Source of the DNA: Chara braunii
Taxonomy: Eukaryota; Streptophyta; Charophyceae; Charales; Characeae
NCBI GenBank assembly: GCA_003427395.1
Contig: BFEA01000534.1
Span: forward strand, 291,868 to 336,853
DNA: 44,986 nt
Reading direction: 5' to 3'
A program made the position numbers and the translations under genes. The notes below the pieces were generated by a model. It saw only the letters and a list, made by a program, of their open reading frames with translations. It did not search any database and was not told the DNA's origin. This document shows, one piece after another, positions 1-9,956 of the stretch (positions are counted from its first letter, which is position 1; each line of letters opens with the position of its first letter).

Positions 1-104
1 GGCCTTCCCTGGTCCTCGCACGGCCTGGCCATCGGGGACCCGGGCGGCCCGGCTGGTAGCCTAGCTTCCTGGAGGAAAAAAAAAACGTTCATTATCGCTG
101 TATT

Positions 105-268
105 TGGTGCATCTTTGGGTTTAGACACAACGATCGTGAGCAAGTATTCAGTCGCCCGTTCGTACGTTTCTCCACCTTTTGAGTAACATGGTGCATCTTT
201 AGGTTTAGACACAACGATTGTGAGCAAGTATTCAGCCGCCCGTTCCTACGTTTCTCCACCTTTTGACC
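105..268. repeat. Tandem duplication, 84-bp period, two copies
   Basis: Two near-identical units begin at 105 and 189 (each opening TGGTGCATCTTT) and end in a shared CTCCACCTTTTGA block. A short minus-strand open frame here only reflects the duplication and is not called as a gene. Confidence 0.85.
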
Positions 269-390
269 AACCTTCCTTTCCAATCTGTTCACGATCTGAT
301 CCGTCGTCCATCGGACTACACGATAATGCTTTGCTTTGTCGTTTTCCTTTGCGGTCTAGACTGTGAAATCTTGTTGTTATTATATATAGA

Positions 391-442
<52 letters not shown>
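391..442. repeat. (GA)n microsatellite
   Basis: About 25 uninterrupted GA units preceded by TATATATAGA. The Arg-Glu repeat frame across it is low-complexity translation, not a protein. From 443 to 792 I see no feature, only AT-rich DNA with a short repeat of the phrase CACTTGAAGGACATGTTCGG. Confidence 0.95.
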
Positions 443-444
<2 letters not shown>

Positions 445-792
445 TCAAAGAGAGGCAGGTGTGGGTCGGATTATTAACTTGGATATCTTGTTTGTGGTGA
501 ATGTGTGAGGGAGCAGTGCGGATTGTCTTCATGTACTCGTCACTTCAAGCCTTCAAGGACATGTTTGGAAAATGCTTCATCACTTGAAGGACATGTTCGG
601 AAGCTGCTTCATGTTTGGCTTGCATTCAATATAGTATCTTCGTTTTGAATTAGTTTCCCTGTTCTCGGTTCCTTTGTTACCATTTTATTATTATTACTTG
701 GAGATATATGTACATGACAGAGGCCCGTGAGTGAGGGCAATTTTTAACGGCTTGATTTTTTTTCCCAATAACAACTGTTTTCTTTCTTGTGC

Positions 793-2979
793 ATGAAGAG
801 TGTGTGTCACCTTCAACTCCTATTGTATCCAATCTTACTTGTCATTTTTTCCTCTTGCGCAACCTCCTCCGGTCTCCTGCTGAGAATGGAAAAGATGTCG
901 GAAGTAAGTGGATCGCCAAGTTCTCCGAAGCCGGACATGGCAAAACTAAAGGCTTCAATTAATCTTGCACTAAGGAAAGCTGACCCTGACCCGCAGTACA
1001 TTCTCCAAGATGAGAAAGTTAGTACAGCACCATGCTGGGCACGATTTGCTCATGTGTGCTTGCCTGACGGAACTCATGTCAAGGAACACAAGACTGGTTA
1101 CACTGCATGCAAAGAATGTTTCACTGTGTACGCATTTGCTGTTTCTAATGGAACAAGNTCGTTGAACCAACACAAATGTCGAGTGCAGCAAGGTGTAGCG
1201 GGGGCAATGTGACTTTTTGCCATGACCGCAGAACCAACAACTGCACAAAATAGACAAGCCGCTAAGATGGCGGCCTTAATGTGTTGTCAGGATTTACGGT
1301 CGTTTTCAATTGTAAGTGATCCAAGTTTCCTACGAATGGCTCAATATTTCATAGATGTTGGTGTGCCTGCGCAGAAAGGAATGAAAGTAGGAAGACTGGT
1401 TCCTTGTGNAAACACGATAAAGCGACACATAATTTCAATCGCAGATGGTCTTCGAAAAATCGTCAAGGAAAAAGTCTCTCAACACTTCGATGAGAAGGTT
1501 TATGCGGGCTTCACATTGGATTTGTGGACTGATGCAACAAAAAAGAACTCATTTATGTCTGTCACGATCCATTACATCGATAAAGTCTTCAAGTTGCATG
1601 CTCGGACTCTTCAGGTTAACATTTTCCATGAAGAATCTCACACTGCACATGCTATTTTGAAGGTGTTCCAGGAATGCCTTGAGGAACACGGATGTCTTCA
1701 ATCCAGTCTTTGCATGGTGTGCTCAGACAACGGGTCCAATGTAGCAAGTGCTGATGGAAGTAAGAGTGTGTACAAGTGGCATGCTTGTGATGATCACAAA
1801 ATAACCACGGTATTGACAACTGTTCTGAACAAAACCACCTCTGTTCAGAACAGTGTTAGATCTGCTTCGTTCTACAGATTTGAAGAGAAGGCACCGGATG
1901 TTTTTGCACTGATTGACAACTGCAAGGAGTTGGTTCGTTTTTTTAAGCAGTCGAACTTACAGAACTCTCTCAAAACGTCACTGAAACAAGAGAATGTGAT
2001 AAGATGGAACTCCTTGTTACGGTTATTGGACAACGTGGAAGCCAATTATGTCGATGAGAATAGTATTTTGATGCAGCGAAACCGTCTCAGTATGATTGCT
2101 AACATTGATCGCGATTTGCTGGTTGAATTGACCTGGTTCCTAACCCGTTTTCAAGAGGCCTCTCTGAAACTATAAAAGTTCCTTGAACCAACTTTTCACC
2201 TTGTGATTTTCGAACGACATTCCTTGTTTCATCACTGTCAAATTCGAACACAGACATTGAAAACAGTTGATGAAAGTGGGGAGGAGGTTGTCATCTTGCC
2301 AGATTCCGATAACCTCAAGGTGATCAAGGGTCTGATCAGGGAGGTTATCATGGAGAAATGGTCGATAGGGGACATCCACGTCGTTGCAGCACTTCTCGAT
2401 CCTCGACAAAAGGATCGACTTGAAAATTTTGATGTCGTTTTTTTTCACGTCAAGCGGGGGAAGACCCAATTAAAGAGAATCATGTTGAACCTTGCAGGTT
2501 GTGAGACTGATCATTTAGAAATTGAGCATGACCCTGTTGTGCAGCGGTCGTCCAAACGGCGCCGAGTTGATCCGAGTGCTCCTTCTCTTGACGACTTGGA
2601 TGATGATGAAGACGAGGTCAAGGGAGACACCAATGATGCACTCTTGACTACACAGGATCGAGTACAAAAGAAGATTGATATTTACTCCGATCTCAAACTG
2701 ACAAAAGAAGAGAAGCATAATTTTGACCTTCTACAATGGTGGAAGGCAAGGGGGATAANTGCAGCAACTGCCTCAAGTTCTAATCAGATGCTGTTGCAAC
2801 CTTCTTTGTCAATCATGTCTCGAGCAGCCCGTGCAATTTTGTGCGTGCCAGCCTCCAACTCAAAAAGTGAATGTAATTTTTCTGATGCTGGCAATACGAT
2901 CACCAAAAAGTGTAGTATGTTGAAGCCATCTGTGGTGAATGATGTGTTATTTGTGCGGTCCAATATGGACCTGGTTTAA
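793..2979 (+). pseudogene. BED zinc-finger hAT-superfamily transposase, two in-frame stops
   Basis: One continuous reading frame of about 728 codons runs from the ATG at 793 to the TAA at 2977-2979. It is interrupted only by TGA at 1210-1212 and TAA at 2173-2175. The N-terminal part has a BED-like zinc finger (CW..F, then C-x2-C near CKEC and an HKC). The catalytic core has LDLWTD (D codon 1519-1521), CSDNGSN (D codon 1726-1728), and the C-terminal hAT dimerisation block with NSKSECNFS (E codon 2869-2871), so all three DDE acidic residues are visible. Three ambiguous bases (1158, 1409, 2759) fall inside. hAT enzymes cut and paste DNA transposons in the nucleus. The copy looks recently inactivated, because no frameshift separates the three blocks. 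An intron model is less likely, since the frame reads through both stops sensibly. Confidence 0.85.
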
Positions 2980-3649
2980 ACCACTAGTACACCAAGGCCT
3001 CATTTTTCGAACCGTCAGCAATGCATTTTTCGAACTGCCAGCGCGACAGTATTTTTCTTTTTTGGCTGGTGGGGCCAGCCCTTGTGGTCCGGTAGGCCCT
3101 GGCCGCAAAACAGTCTTGTGGCGGCAAGATGTTTTGCTGCAAGGCCAGGGCCGTGTACTTGTGCTTTAAGGAACTTGAAAGGAATCAGATTTGTTGGTTT
3201 AATTGTCGAAAAAAAAAAGATTAGTCATGGTGGTTTGAAAGAATGTGGGTGGAGGTCAATCCTTCTCCTTTCAGGGGAAGTAATCAATGCCTCTCTCCCG
3301 AGTCTGGGGAGATTATGGTGTTTTTATAGCATTTGTTTCACGAAAGTAATGGCTATGACTCTCCTGGTCTTAACGGGGAGAGGCGTGAGTTAAGCAGGTT
3401 ATCATGTATTTGAATGTCGTTATGCAAGCCTTGGGCATTGAACCTTTTTGAAGGGGGAAAGAAGTGTCTTCTGATTCTGTTTTGCACCTGATTAAAATGT
3501 TCGTGATGCTTATCATTTTTTTATATTGCTTTGAAGTGTTTGAATTTTTCATTGGATTGCTAGAAAAAGTTGTGGTGAATGCGACAATCTATGAATGAAA
3601 GCTAAGATCCCGACATGCGAAGGCCTAAGTTTGAAATATAGGTAAGAAC
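2980..3649. other. Non-coding flank downstream of the hAT frame
   Basis: No gene is supported. Two copies of a TTTTTCGAAC phrase (about 3003 and 3028) and GC-rich CAAGGCCAGGGCC-type sequence near 3142-3160 lie here. The latter loosely matches GCACGGCCTGGCC at 18-30 in inverted orientation, which could be remnants of hAT terminal repeats, but this is weak. Confidence 0.4.
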
Positions 3650-3930
3650 TAAGCCAGGGTGGAAAATTTTGGGCACAGGTACGACTGGGCACGGGTGGAT
3701 GGATACTGGGTTCGGGTGTGGTTGGATGCGGGTGAACGAAAATTTGGCCTGGGTGTGGCTGGGTATGGGTAGACAATTTTTAAATCACCCTGGGTGAGCT
3801 GGGTACGGGTAGGAAAAAAAAAAAATTGGCGCGGTTGGGCTGGGTCTGGGTGAAAAAAAATATGTTTACGTGGGTCAGGCTAGATATGATACGTCAAGGC
3901 TTGGGCTGGGTCGGATATGGGTAGGAAAAA
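3650..3930 (+). repeat. Degenerate GGGT-rich repeat
   Basis: Many spaced GGG runs occur in phrases such as GCTGGGTACGGGTAGG, separated by A-tracts. This is low-complexity, G-rich on the plus strand, and may form G-quadruplexes. It immediately precedes the first gag block. Confidence 0.7.
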
Positions 3931-4005
3931 AAATGGTTTTGCGACCTCTGCGATACGGAGAGGTGTCCTGACTTCAACAACCAGCCTTGGACAGATCGAC
4001 GATAT

Positions 4006-5027
4006 TTGCGAGAAGAAGTTCGACTGCAGCAACCTAGGGATAGAGAGGCGGTGATAGATCAGATGAGAAAGATAAAGGAAATGATGAAGGGGCGAGTCAG
4101 GCAAGTGACTACTATCGAGACGAGGACAAGAGCAATGACCCACAGAGACAGTTCAGGGTCCCCTTATTCCCTGCGATGGGACCGCAGGAACACTGATTCT
4201 TGGAGAAGCGTTGAGGATATGAACCCCCGCACGCTCGCAGACTATCGTGCGAGAGAGAGAGACGATGACCCTTGGCGCCGTAGGGACGATGAGATTGATA
4301 GGGACCGTCATGGTGGCCGGTTTCACGATGTTGACGTCCTTAGCAGGGGGGAACGACCAAAGCTGTATCCACATAGTCCTAAATATGACCGCAACACGGA
4401 TGGATATCGGAGTCCTGACAATTTCAGCTGACGGGATTGAGATGATTCTCGCCGTTGGCGAGATTCGGATGGAGACCGTCGAGACGGGTACAGTGGCGGG
4501 TACGAGAAAATGAAACGACAAGGAGATCGTCGGGATGACTCTCGTGGTGGCTATGAGCGGAGTGGGTATCCTAGTTCACCCGCTTGTCCCAAATCACCAG
4601 GCTATCCTAAGTCACCTGGTCCTCAAAATCAGGACGCCTGAGTTACTAGAGGACAGACTGCTAGAGGTGTGGAGGACAAGCCTCCTACTCCTAGAAACTC
4701 TTGCATCTATTGTAGATCGGATGAGCATGTGAAGAGATTGCCAAGATCTTAGACGCGCTATAGCTGAGGGACTTGTTATACTTGACAAACGCAAGTACGT
4801 CAAGTGGGAAGACAACCTGGGCAACCTATCGATATTTCCTTTGATGAAGGACAAAGTTGAGGCCAGGCATGTGCGACCGAGTAAGGAAAAAGAAGCGGCA
4901 AAAAGTCAGAGCGTGAAGAAGACTTTATCCTTGGATAACGAGTCGCCAACCACACCTATACGGATTGCGGCGACCAAGTCTGCGAGGGGGTCCTCTTCCA
5001 AGAAGGCAAACACAGATATTATATGTA
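4006..5027 (+). pseudogene. Ty3/gypsy element A, gag copy 1 (broken)
   Basis: This is an Arg/Asp-rich gag region (RDDDPWRRRDDEIDRDR), then a Gly-Tyr-Pro-Lys-Ser repeat segment, then a CCHC zinc knuckle starting at 4702 (CIYCRSDEHVKR). Gag packages the element RNA in virus-like particles. TGA stops lie at 4429-4431 and 4438-4440, with another TGA after NQDA. A 2-base deletion relative to copy 2 removes the last knuckle cysteine near 4740. No intact capsid domain is recognisable upstream, so the 5' end of the element is missing or too degraded. The same protein segment recurs at 5955-6786. Confidence 0.75.
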
Positions 5028-5780
5028 ATGGCGGATAAGGATAGTCATAGGATCGAGGGAAAAGAGGTCATGCTTTCGCCACGAAAGCGCGGAGCAAAGA
5101 AGTTCACAATGAGGAGTTATTTAGATGATATCGACACAGTAGAGCCTCTTAGGCGCGCGCTTAGGCAGCCTATGCAGTGCTCTATACTCAAGTATTTGGC
5201 TGCATCTAGATCTGCTCGTGATGAACTCCAGATGATTACGCGAAAACCCCCCATCCCTCTAGGCGACGAGGTTCAGATGACAACCAAGGCAGAAGTGCCG
5301 ACAATAGCAGTATCGGGAGTAGGCGTGAAGGTCGAGCGTGCGGCGACAATACATTTGGACGGCATGGAGGGCGTACCCCCTGATAAGTTCTACATTCTAG
5401 GAAGTGAGACAGTTGAGACTATTTTCAATGATAAGACAGTTCTCCAAAAAGTGATTGATAATGACAGTGAGGTCATTATTATTGATGAGGAGTTGGCTGT
5501 CCGGTCAAAGTTGGACCTGGATAAGTCTTTCCTATTCGAGATAGAAACAACGGATGGAAGAAAGCAAACGATTTCTGGAGTTTGCCACAAGGCAGCCATT
5601 GAGGTTGAAGGACTACGCACGATGATGTCCATCTTTGTTATCAAAAACTGTAGCTCAGAGGTACTGCTAAGACGGATGTGGCCGAGTCATGTTCACACGG
5701 TCACCATAGAGCGGCCAGATGGGAGTCAGATGCTTTCTATTAAGCGTCTTGACGGCGACCGGATTACAATAGAGAAGTAG
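5028..5780 (+). CDS. Ty3/gypsy element A, protease region copy 1
   Basis: This is the longest undamaged frame of element A, open upstream of the Met at 5028 as far as 4965. The early part has a YLDDIDTVEPLRRAL segment. The retropepsin-like core contains VIDNDSEVIII, with the catalytic Asp codon at 5457-5459, and later SIFVIKN. Retropepsins process Gag-Pol. The motif is D-N-D-S where the family usually has Asp-[Thr/Ser/Asn/Asp]-Gly, so the flap-side Gly is replaced by Asp; copy 2 shows the same change. The frame ends at a TAG just before a segment that also follows copy 2, so this is an internal fragment of a larger polyprotein rather than a free-standing gene. Confidence 0.6.
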   Translation: MADKDSHRIEGKEVMLSPRKRGAKKFTMRSYLDDIDTVEPLRRALRQPMQCSILKYLAASRSARDELQMITRKPPIPLGDEVQMTTKAEVPTIAVSGVGVKVERAATIHLDGMEGVPPDKFYILGSETVETIFNDKTVLQKVIDNDSEVIIIDEELAVRSKLDLDKSFLFEIETTDGRKQTISGVCHKAAIEVEGLRTMMSIFVIKNCSSEVLLRRMWPSHVHTVTIERPDGSQMLSIKRLDGDRITIEK

Positions 5781-5954
5781 AGCCTCGAGATCCGAGGAAC
5801 AGGGCAGCTCCAACAACAACTGTTGGCGTTCCTGGATCACACAATCCCTCTTCTTTCTCTAACCGCTCGCTGCGGTTCCATAAGAAGTGGTACGGGACCC
5901 TACTTACCGAGGAAGGGGGACGAATAGTCGAAGCCGAAGATTTAGGGAGAGGAG

Positions 5955-6786
5955 GTGATAGATGAGATGAGAGAGATAAGGAAAATGATGAAGTGGCGAG
6001 TCAGACAAGTGACTAATATCGGGACGAGGACGGGAGCAACGACCCACAGAGACAGGTCAGGGTCCCCTTATTCCTTGCGATGGGACCGTAGGAATACTGA
6101 TCCTTGGAAAAGTGTTGAGGATATGAACCCCCGCACACTCGCAGACTATCATGCGAGGGAGAGAGACGATGACCCTTGGTGTTGTAGGGACGATGAGATT
6201 GATAGGGACCGTCGTGGTGGCTGGTTTCCCGATGTTCACGCCCTTAGCAGGGGGGAACGGCTAAAGCCGTATCCACATACTCGTCCTAGATATGACCGCA
6301 ACACGGATGGATATCGCTCGTGGCCGCCGGCATCCAGATGGAGACCGTCAAGACGGGTACCGTGGCGGATGCGAGAGAATGAAACGACGAGGAGATCGTC
6401 GGGATGACTCTCGTGGTGGCTACGAACGGAGTGGGTATCCTAGTTCACCCGGTTATCCCAAATCACCAGGCTATCCAAAGTCATCCGGTCCTCAAAATTA
6501 GGACGCCCTAGTTACTAGAGGACAGACTGCTAGGGGTGTGGAGGACATACCTTCTACTCCTAGAAACTCCTGCATCTATTGTAGATCGAATGAGCATGTG
6601 AAGAGAGATTGTCCAGATCTCAGACGCGCTATAGACGAGCGACTTGTTGTACTTGACAAACGCAAGTACGTCAAGTGGGCAGACGATCTGGGCGACGTAT
6701 CGATGTTTCCTTCGATGAAGGAAAACGTTGAGGCCAGGCGTAAGCGACCGAGTAAGGGAAAGAAGCGGCAAAAAGTCAGAGCGTGA
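5955..6786 (+). pseudogene. Ty3/gypsy element A, gag copy 2
   Basis: This is the duplicate of the first gag block. It carries the same RDDDPW..RDDEIDRDR segment, a frame change near 6315, a GYPKSPGYPKS repeat segment and an intact C-x2-C-x4-H-x4-C zinc knuckle (codons 6571-6612). A TAG at 6499-6501 stands where copy 1 has CAG, a direct C-to-T difference between the copies. The frame stops at 6786 after a Lys/Arg-rich tail, just before the foldback insertion. Confidence 0.75.
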
Positions 6787-6884
6787 GGACGACTTTATCC
6801 TCGGATAACGAGTCACCAACCACACCTATACGGATTCCGTCTACCAAGTCTGCGAGGGAGTCCTCTTTCAAGAAGCACAAGCGG

Positions 6885-7318
6885 GTATCGGGTAGCTGAA
6901 AATTCAGGAATGAAAATTATGAAGTGAGAGTTTTGGGAAGTCTGAAAATCCTGAATGGTCCTGAAGTGGTGAAAGGTCCCAAGACCCTGAAAACTACCTG
7001 TTTAGGCAGGATGCATCCTGAAGTGGTGAAGGGTGTCCTGAAGTGGTCAAGTGAGAGTTTTGGGTAGTTTGAAAATCCTGAATGGTTATGAAGTGGTGAA
7101 AGGCCCGAAGACCATGAAAACCACCCTTCACCACTTGAGGATGCAGCCTGCCTAAACAGGTGGATTTCAGGGTCTTCGGAGCTTTCACCGCTTCAGGACC
7201 ATTCAGGATTTTCATACCTGAATGGTCCTGAAGTGGTGAAAGGTACGAAGACCCTGAAAACCATTGTTTAGGCAGGCTGCATCCCGAAGTGGTGAAGGGT
7301 GTCCTGAAGTGGTGATGA
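6885..7318. repeat. Foldback (inverted-repeat) insertion inside protease copy 2
   Basis: This sequence is foreign to the gag-pol block. A ~94-bp unit occurs forward at 6942-7035, partly at 7070-7124 and again at 7217-7301, and inverted at 7122-7216. The inverted copy and the last forward copy are nearly back to back and would form a long hairpin. CCTGAAGTGG recurs about five times. The segment of copy 1 from about 5005 to 5180 is absent here, so insertion came with a deletion or replacement of about 170 bp. Confidence 0.8.
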
Positions 7319-7935
7319 AAAATACGACAGTTGCTCCATACTCGAGTATTTAGCCGCATCTAGACCTGCTCGTGATGAACTCCAGATGATTACAAGGAAA
7401 ACCCGAATCCCTCTAGGCGAACGAGGTTCAGATGACAACCAAGGCAAAAGTACCGACGGTAGCAGTATCGGAAGTGGGCGTGAAGGCCGAACACGTGACG
7501 ACAGTATATTCGGACGGCATGGAGGGCGTACCCCCTGATAAATTCTACATTCTATATTGGAACAGTTGAGACTATTTTCAATGGTGAGATAGTTTTTCAA
7601 AAAGTGATTGATAATGACAATGAGGTCATTATTATTGATGAGGAGTTGGCTGCCCGGTTAGGGTTGGACCTGGATAAGTCTTTCATATTCGAGATAGAAA
7701 CAACAAATGGAAGAAAGCAAAAGGTATCTGGATTTTGCCACAAGGCAGCCATCGAGGTTGAAGGACTACGCATGACGATGCTCATCTTTGTTGTCAAGGA
7801 CTTTATAGTTCAGAGCTACTGCTAGGACGGATGTAGTTGAGTCATGTTAACGCGGTCAGGATAAAGTGGTCAGATGGGAGTCAGATGCTTTGTATTAAGC
7901 GTCCTAACGGTGACTGGATTATGATAGAGCAGTAG
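7319..7935 (+). pseudogene. Ty3/gypsy element A, protease region copy 2
   Basis: The frame resumes with YLAASRPARDEL and is then frameshifted by small indels near 7420 and 7550. It reopens from 7604 with VIDNDNEVIIIDEEL, the same glycine-less protease motif as copy 1. It breaks again after KDFIV near 7810 and ends at a TAG near 7935. Its N-terminal part was replaced by the foldback repeat. Confidence 0.7.
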
Positions 7936-7949
7936 AGCCTCCAGATCTG

Positions 7950-8221
7950 ATGAACAGGGAAGTTTTTGCGGCTGCTGGCGCTCCTGGATCACGCAATCCC
8001 TCTTCTTTCTCTAGCCTCTCGCTGCGGTGCCGTGAGAAGAGGTACGGGACCCTACTTAACAAGGAAGGGGGACGAATAGTCGAAGTCGAAGACTTAGGGA
8101 ATCGTACGATCGTGGATGAAGATTCTTACCCAAAAAGTGAGGATGAATAATTTGGCGGGATGATTTCTGTGTCTTTTTTAAGGGCACGGCCCCCTACGGG
8201 GGACGACCAGAAAGACACAAG
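7950..8221 (+). pseudogene. Protease to reverse transcriptase linker of element A
   Basis: A 66-codon frame (7950-8150) matches the linker after protease copy 1 (GSRNPSSFS, then KEGGRIVEVEDLG). The reading frame then shifts between about 8165 and 8220 into the frame used by reverse transcriptase. It is rich in charged residues, with no catalytic motif. Confidence 0.55.
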
Positions 8222-9415
8222 CAAGTAACACAAAAAGTAAAGTCGGCGGCAGTCGCCCGAAAGCGATCGACACTAGAAGGGATATCCGAAGAAGAGATCG
8301 TGAGGGAGATAAAGAAAAGGAAGAAGAAAGAGTCACAATGCCTAAAGGAAGAGAGAATAGCAGAAATGAAGATTGAAGATGAAAATTTAATTGAATAGGA
8401 GAAACAGCGCGTGCTAGAAGTTCTCAAGACCTGCGATAAAGTGATAGTGTTTAGCGATGCGGAGAGAGGGAGGATTGACCATAGGTACGCCAAAGCTGCT
8501 AGGATCTATACAATTCCTCATACACCGTGAAACGATGCAGGGTGGAAGTACGCACAAAAAGATAAAAAAAAAGTGATCACGTTTTTGAAGGAGAAGATGG
8601 AGTCTCATGTGGCCGAGCCATCAGATAGCGCCTATGTAAATAGATAGTTCTTCCTGCTTAAATCGAACGGAAGATCCGGTGGATTTAAGATCTCCAAAAG
8701 GTGAATGTTGTCACCCCGCGATGTCGGGTTCATTCCCTACGCAGATCTGTTAGCGGAGGGAGCAGTAGGTAGATCGATTTATTCTGTCTGTGATCTATTT
8801 TCTGGTTATGACGAGATACCGTTGGATCCTAGGGATAAACATTTCACTGTCATACACACACCGTTGGGATTGGTTCAGATGATAGTGATACTCATGGGAT
8901 GGACCAATGAAGTCGCGGTGTTTCAGAGAGTTATGGTAGCGGTCCTGAAAGACTTTATTCCTAACAAGGTGAAAATTTTTCTAGACGATTTCTCGATTAA
9001 GGGACCGGTGGAAAAGGACGAGACAGAGGTGGCACCCTGTGTCAGGAGGTTTGTAGAGCACCACTTGACGGATATTTACACGATTCTAGAGCAGCTCGAC
9101 GATACTAATTTGACGATCGGTGGAACACAGAGTCGGTGGGCAGTTTCGTCGAGTAAGATTATAGGGTTTATTTGTGACGTGAGGGGGCGGCGAGCGAATC
9201 CGACAAAGCTAGACAAGCTCTTGAACTGGCCATCGCTGCTGCATAGCACGACCAAGGTTCGTCAGTTTTAGGGAATCGTAGGATATTGGCGAATCTTTAT
9301 ACGAGGGTACGCTAAAAAAGCGGAACCACTGAGGTTTCTCCTTCACAAGACCGAAAAGTTCTACTTGGATTTTCATCAAGAAGTCGTTATGCTAACTCTC
9401 AAGGAAGAATTCAAG
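8222..9415 (+). pseudogene. Ty3/gypsy element A, reverse transcriptase
   Basis: A basic/acidic helical lead-in (ISEEEIVREIKKRKKK) is followed by the RT fingers and palm. The palm contains VCDLFSGYDEIPLD and the active-site FLDD (codons 8978-8989, an F-x-D-D form of the YxDD box). The enzyme copies element RNA into DNA. In-frame stops are TAG 8396, TGA 8528, TAG 8645, TGA 8702 and TAG 9269. Around 8690-8720 another frame restores DLQKVNVVTP, so two compensating small indels are likely. The TAG at 8645 lies where element B at the same motif has Trp. The copy cannot be functional. Confidence 0.8.
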
Positions 9416-9956
9416 GAAGGAGGACGTATTCTAGGAGTGTCATTCTTTGATGATGAAACGAACATGTTTTTTATAGTATCTACAGATGCTGGGCCGTGTT
9501 CGGTCGGAGGACTGTTTTCCTAGAAGGATGTTGATGGTAAGGAGAAACCGTTGAGATTCGAAAGTCAGACTCTTAATACTGTAGAACGTAATTACAGTCA
9601 GTTCAAAAGGGAGGCGTTAACCATCATGCGGTGCTTAAACGCATTCAAACACTACATATACGGGAGGCGGTTTATCTTGCGAGTAGACCCTACTGTTGTT
9701 GCTTCAGTCTTATAGAAATATTTAAGCCTAACTGATCCTACTGTTGTCCGATGGTTATTTAGGATCTGACTCTTTGACTATACAGTCGAGAGGATTTCCG
9801 AACGCAGTCGCCGATGGACTGTCACGAATCTTGATTGACGTTGAGCGACCGATAGTAGCGGAGGCACTGAGCATGATTGAGCCGAGACGAGCGGATCGAT
9901 TCCTAGTTAACCTCTACGAAGGGAAGCACTGGACGATTAGGCTACACTTGTCATGA
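9416..9956 (+). pseudogene. Ty3/gypsy element A, RNase H domain
   Basis: STDAGPCSVGG, then RFESQTLNTVERNYSQFKR and YIYGRRFILRVDP give the Asp, Glu and Asp positions expected of a retrotransposon RNase H, which removes RNA from the hybrid. Stops are TAG 9521-9523 (Gln in element B), TAG 9713-9715 and TGA 9767-9769 (Trp in element B). A frameshift near 9797 moves coding into the frame ending VADGLSRI and beyond. The last stop is TGA 9954-9956. Confidence 0.75.

Larger units (their letters stand above)
4020..8095 (+). repeat. Tandem duplication of the gag-protease block
   Basis: The order gag, knuckle, protease and post-protease linker (ending in the phrase GGGGGACGAATAGTCGAAG) occurs once at about 4020-5945 and again at about 5946-8095. 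The junction near 5940-5960 fuses the end of the linker (TTAGGGAGAGGAGGTGATAG) to the start of gag. That matches CTAGGGATAGAGAGG..GTGATAG at the start of copy 1, so the breakpoint lies in short shared sequence. Confidence 0.8.

Noticed and set aside
1-60. GC-rich start as the 5' terminal repeat of the hAT element
   Set aside because: The match to 3142-3160 is only about a dozen GC-rich bases and no 8-bp target duplication was found.
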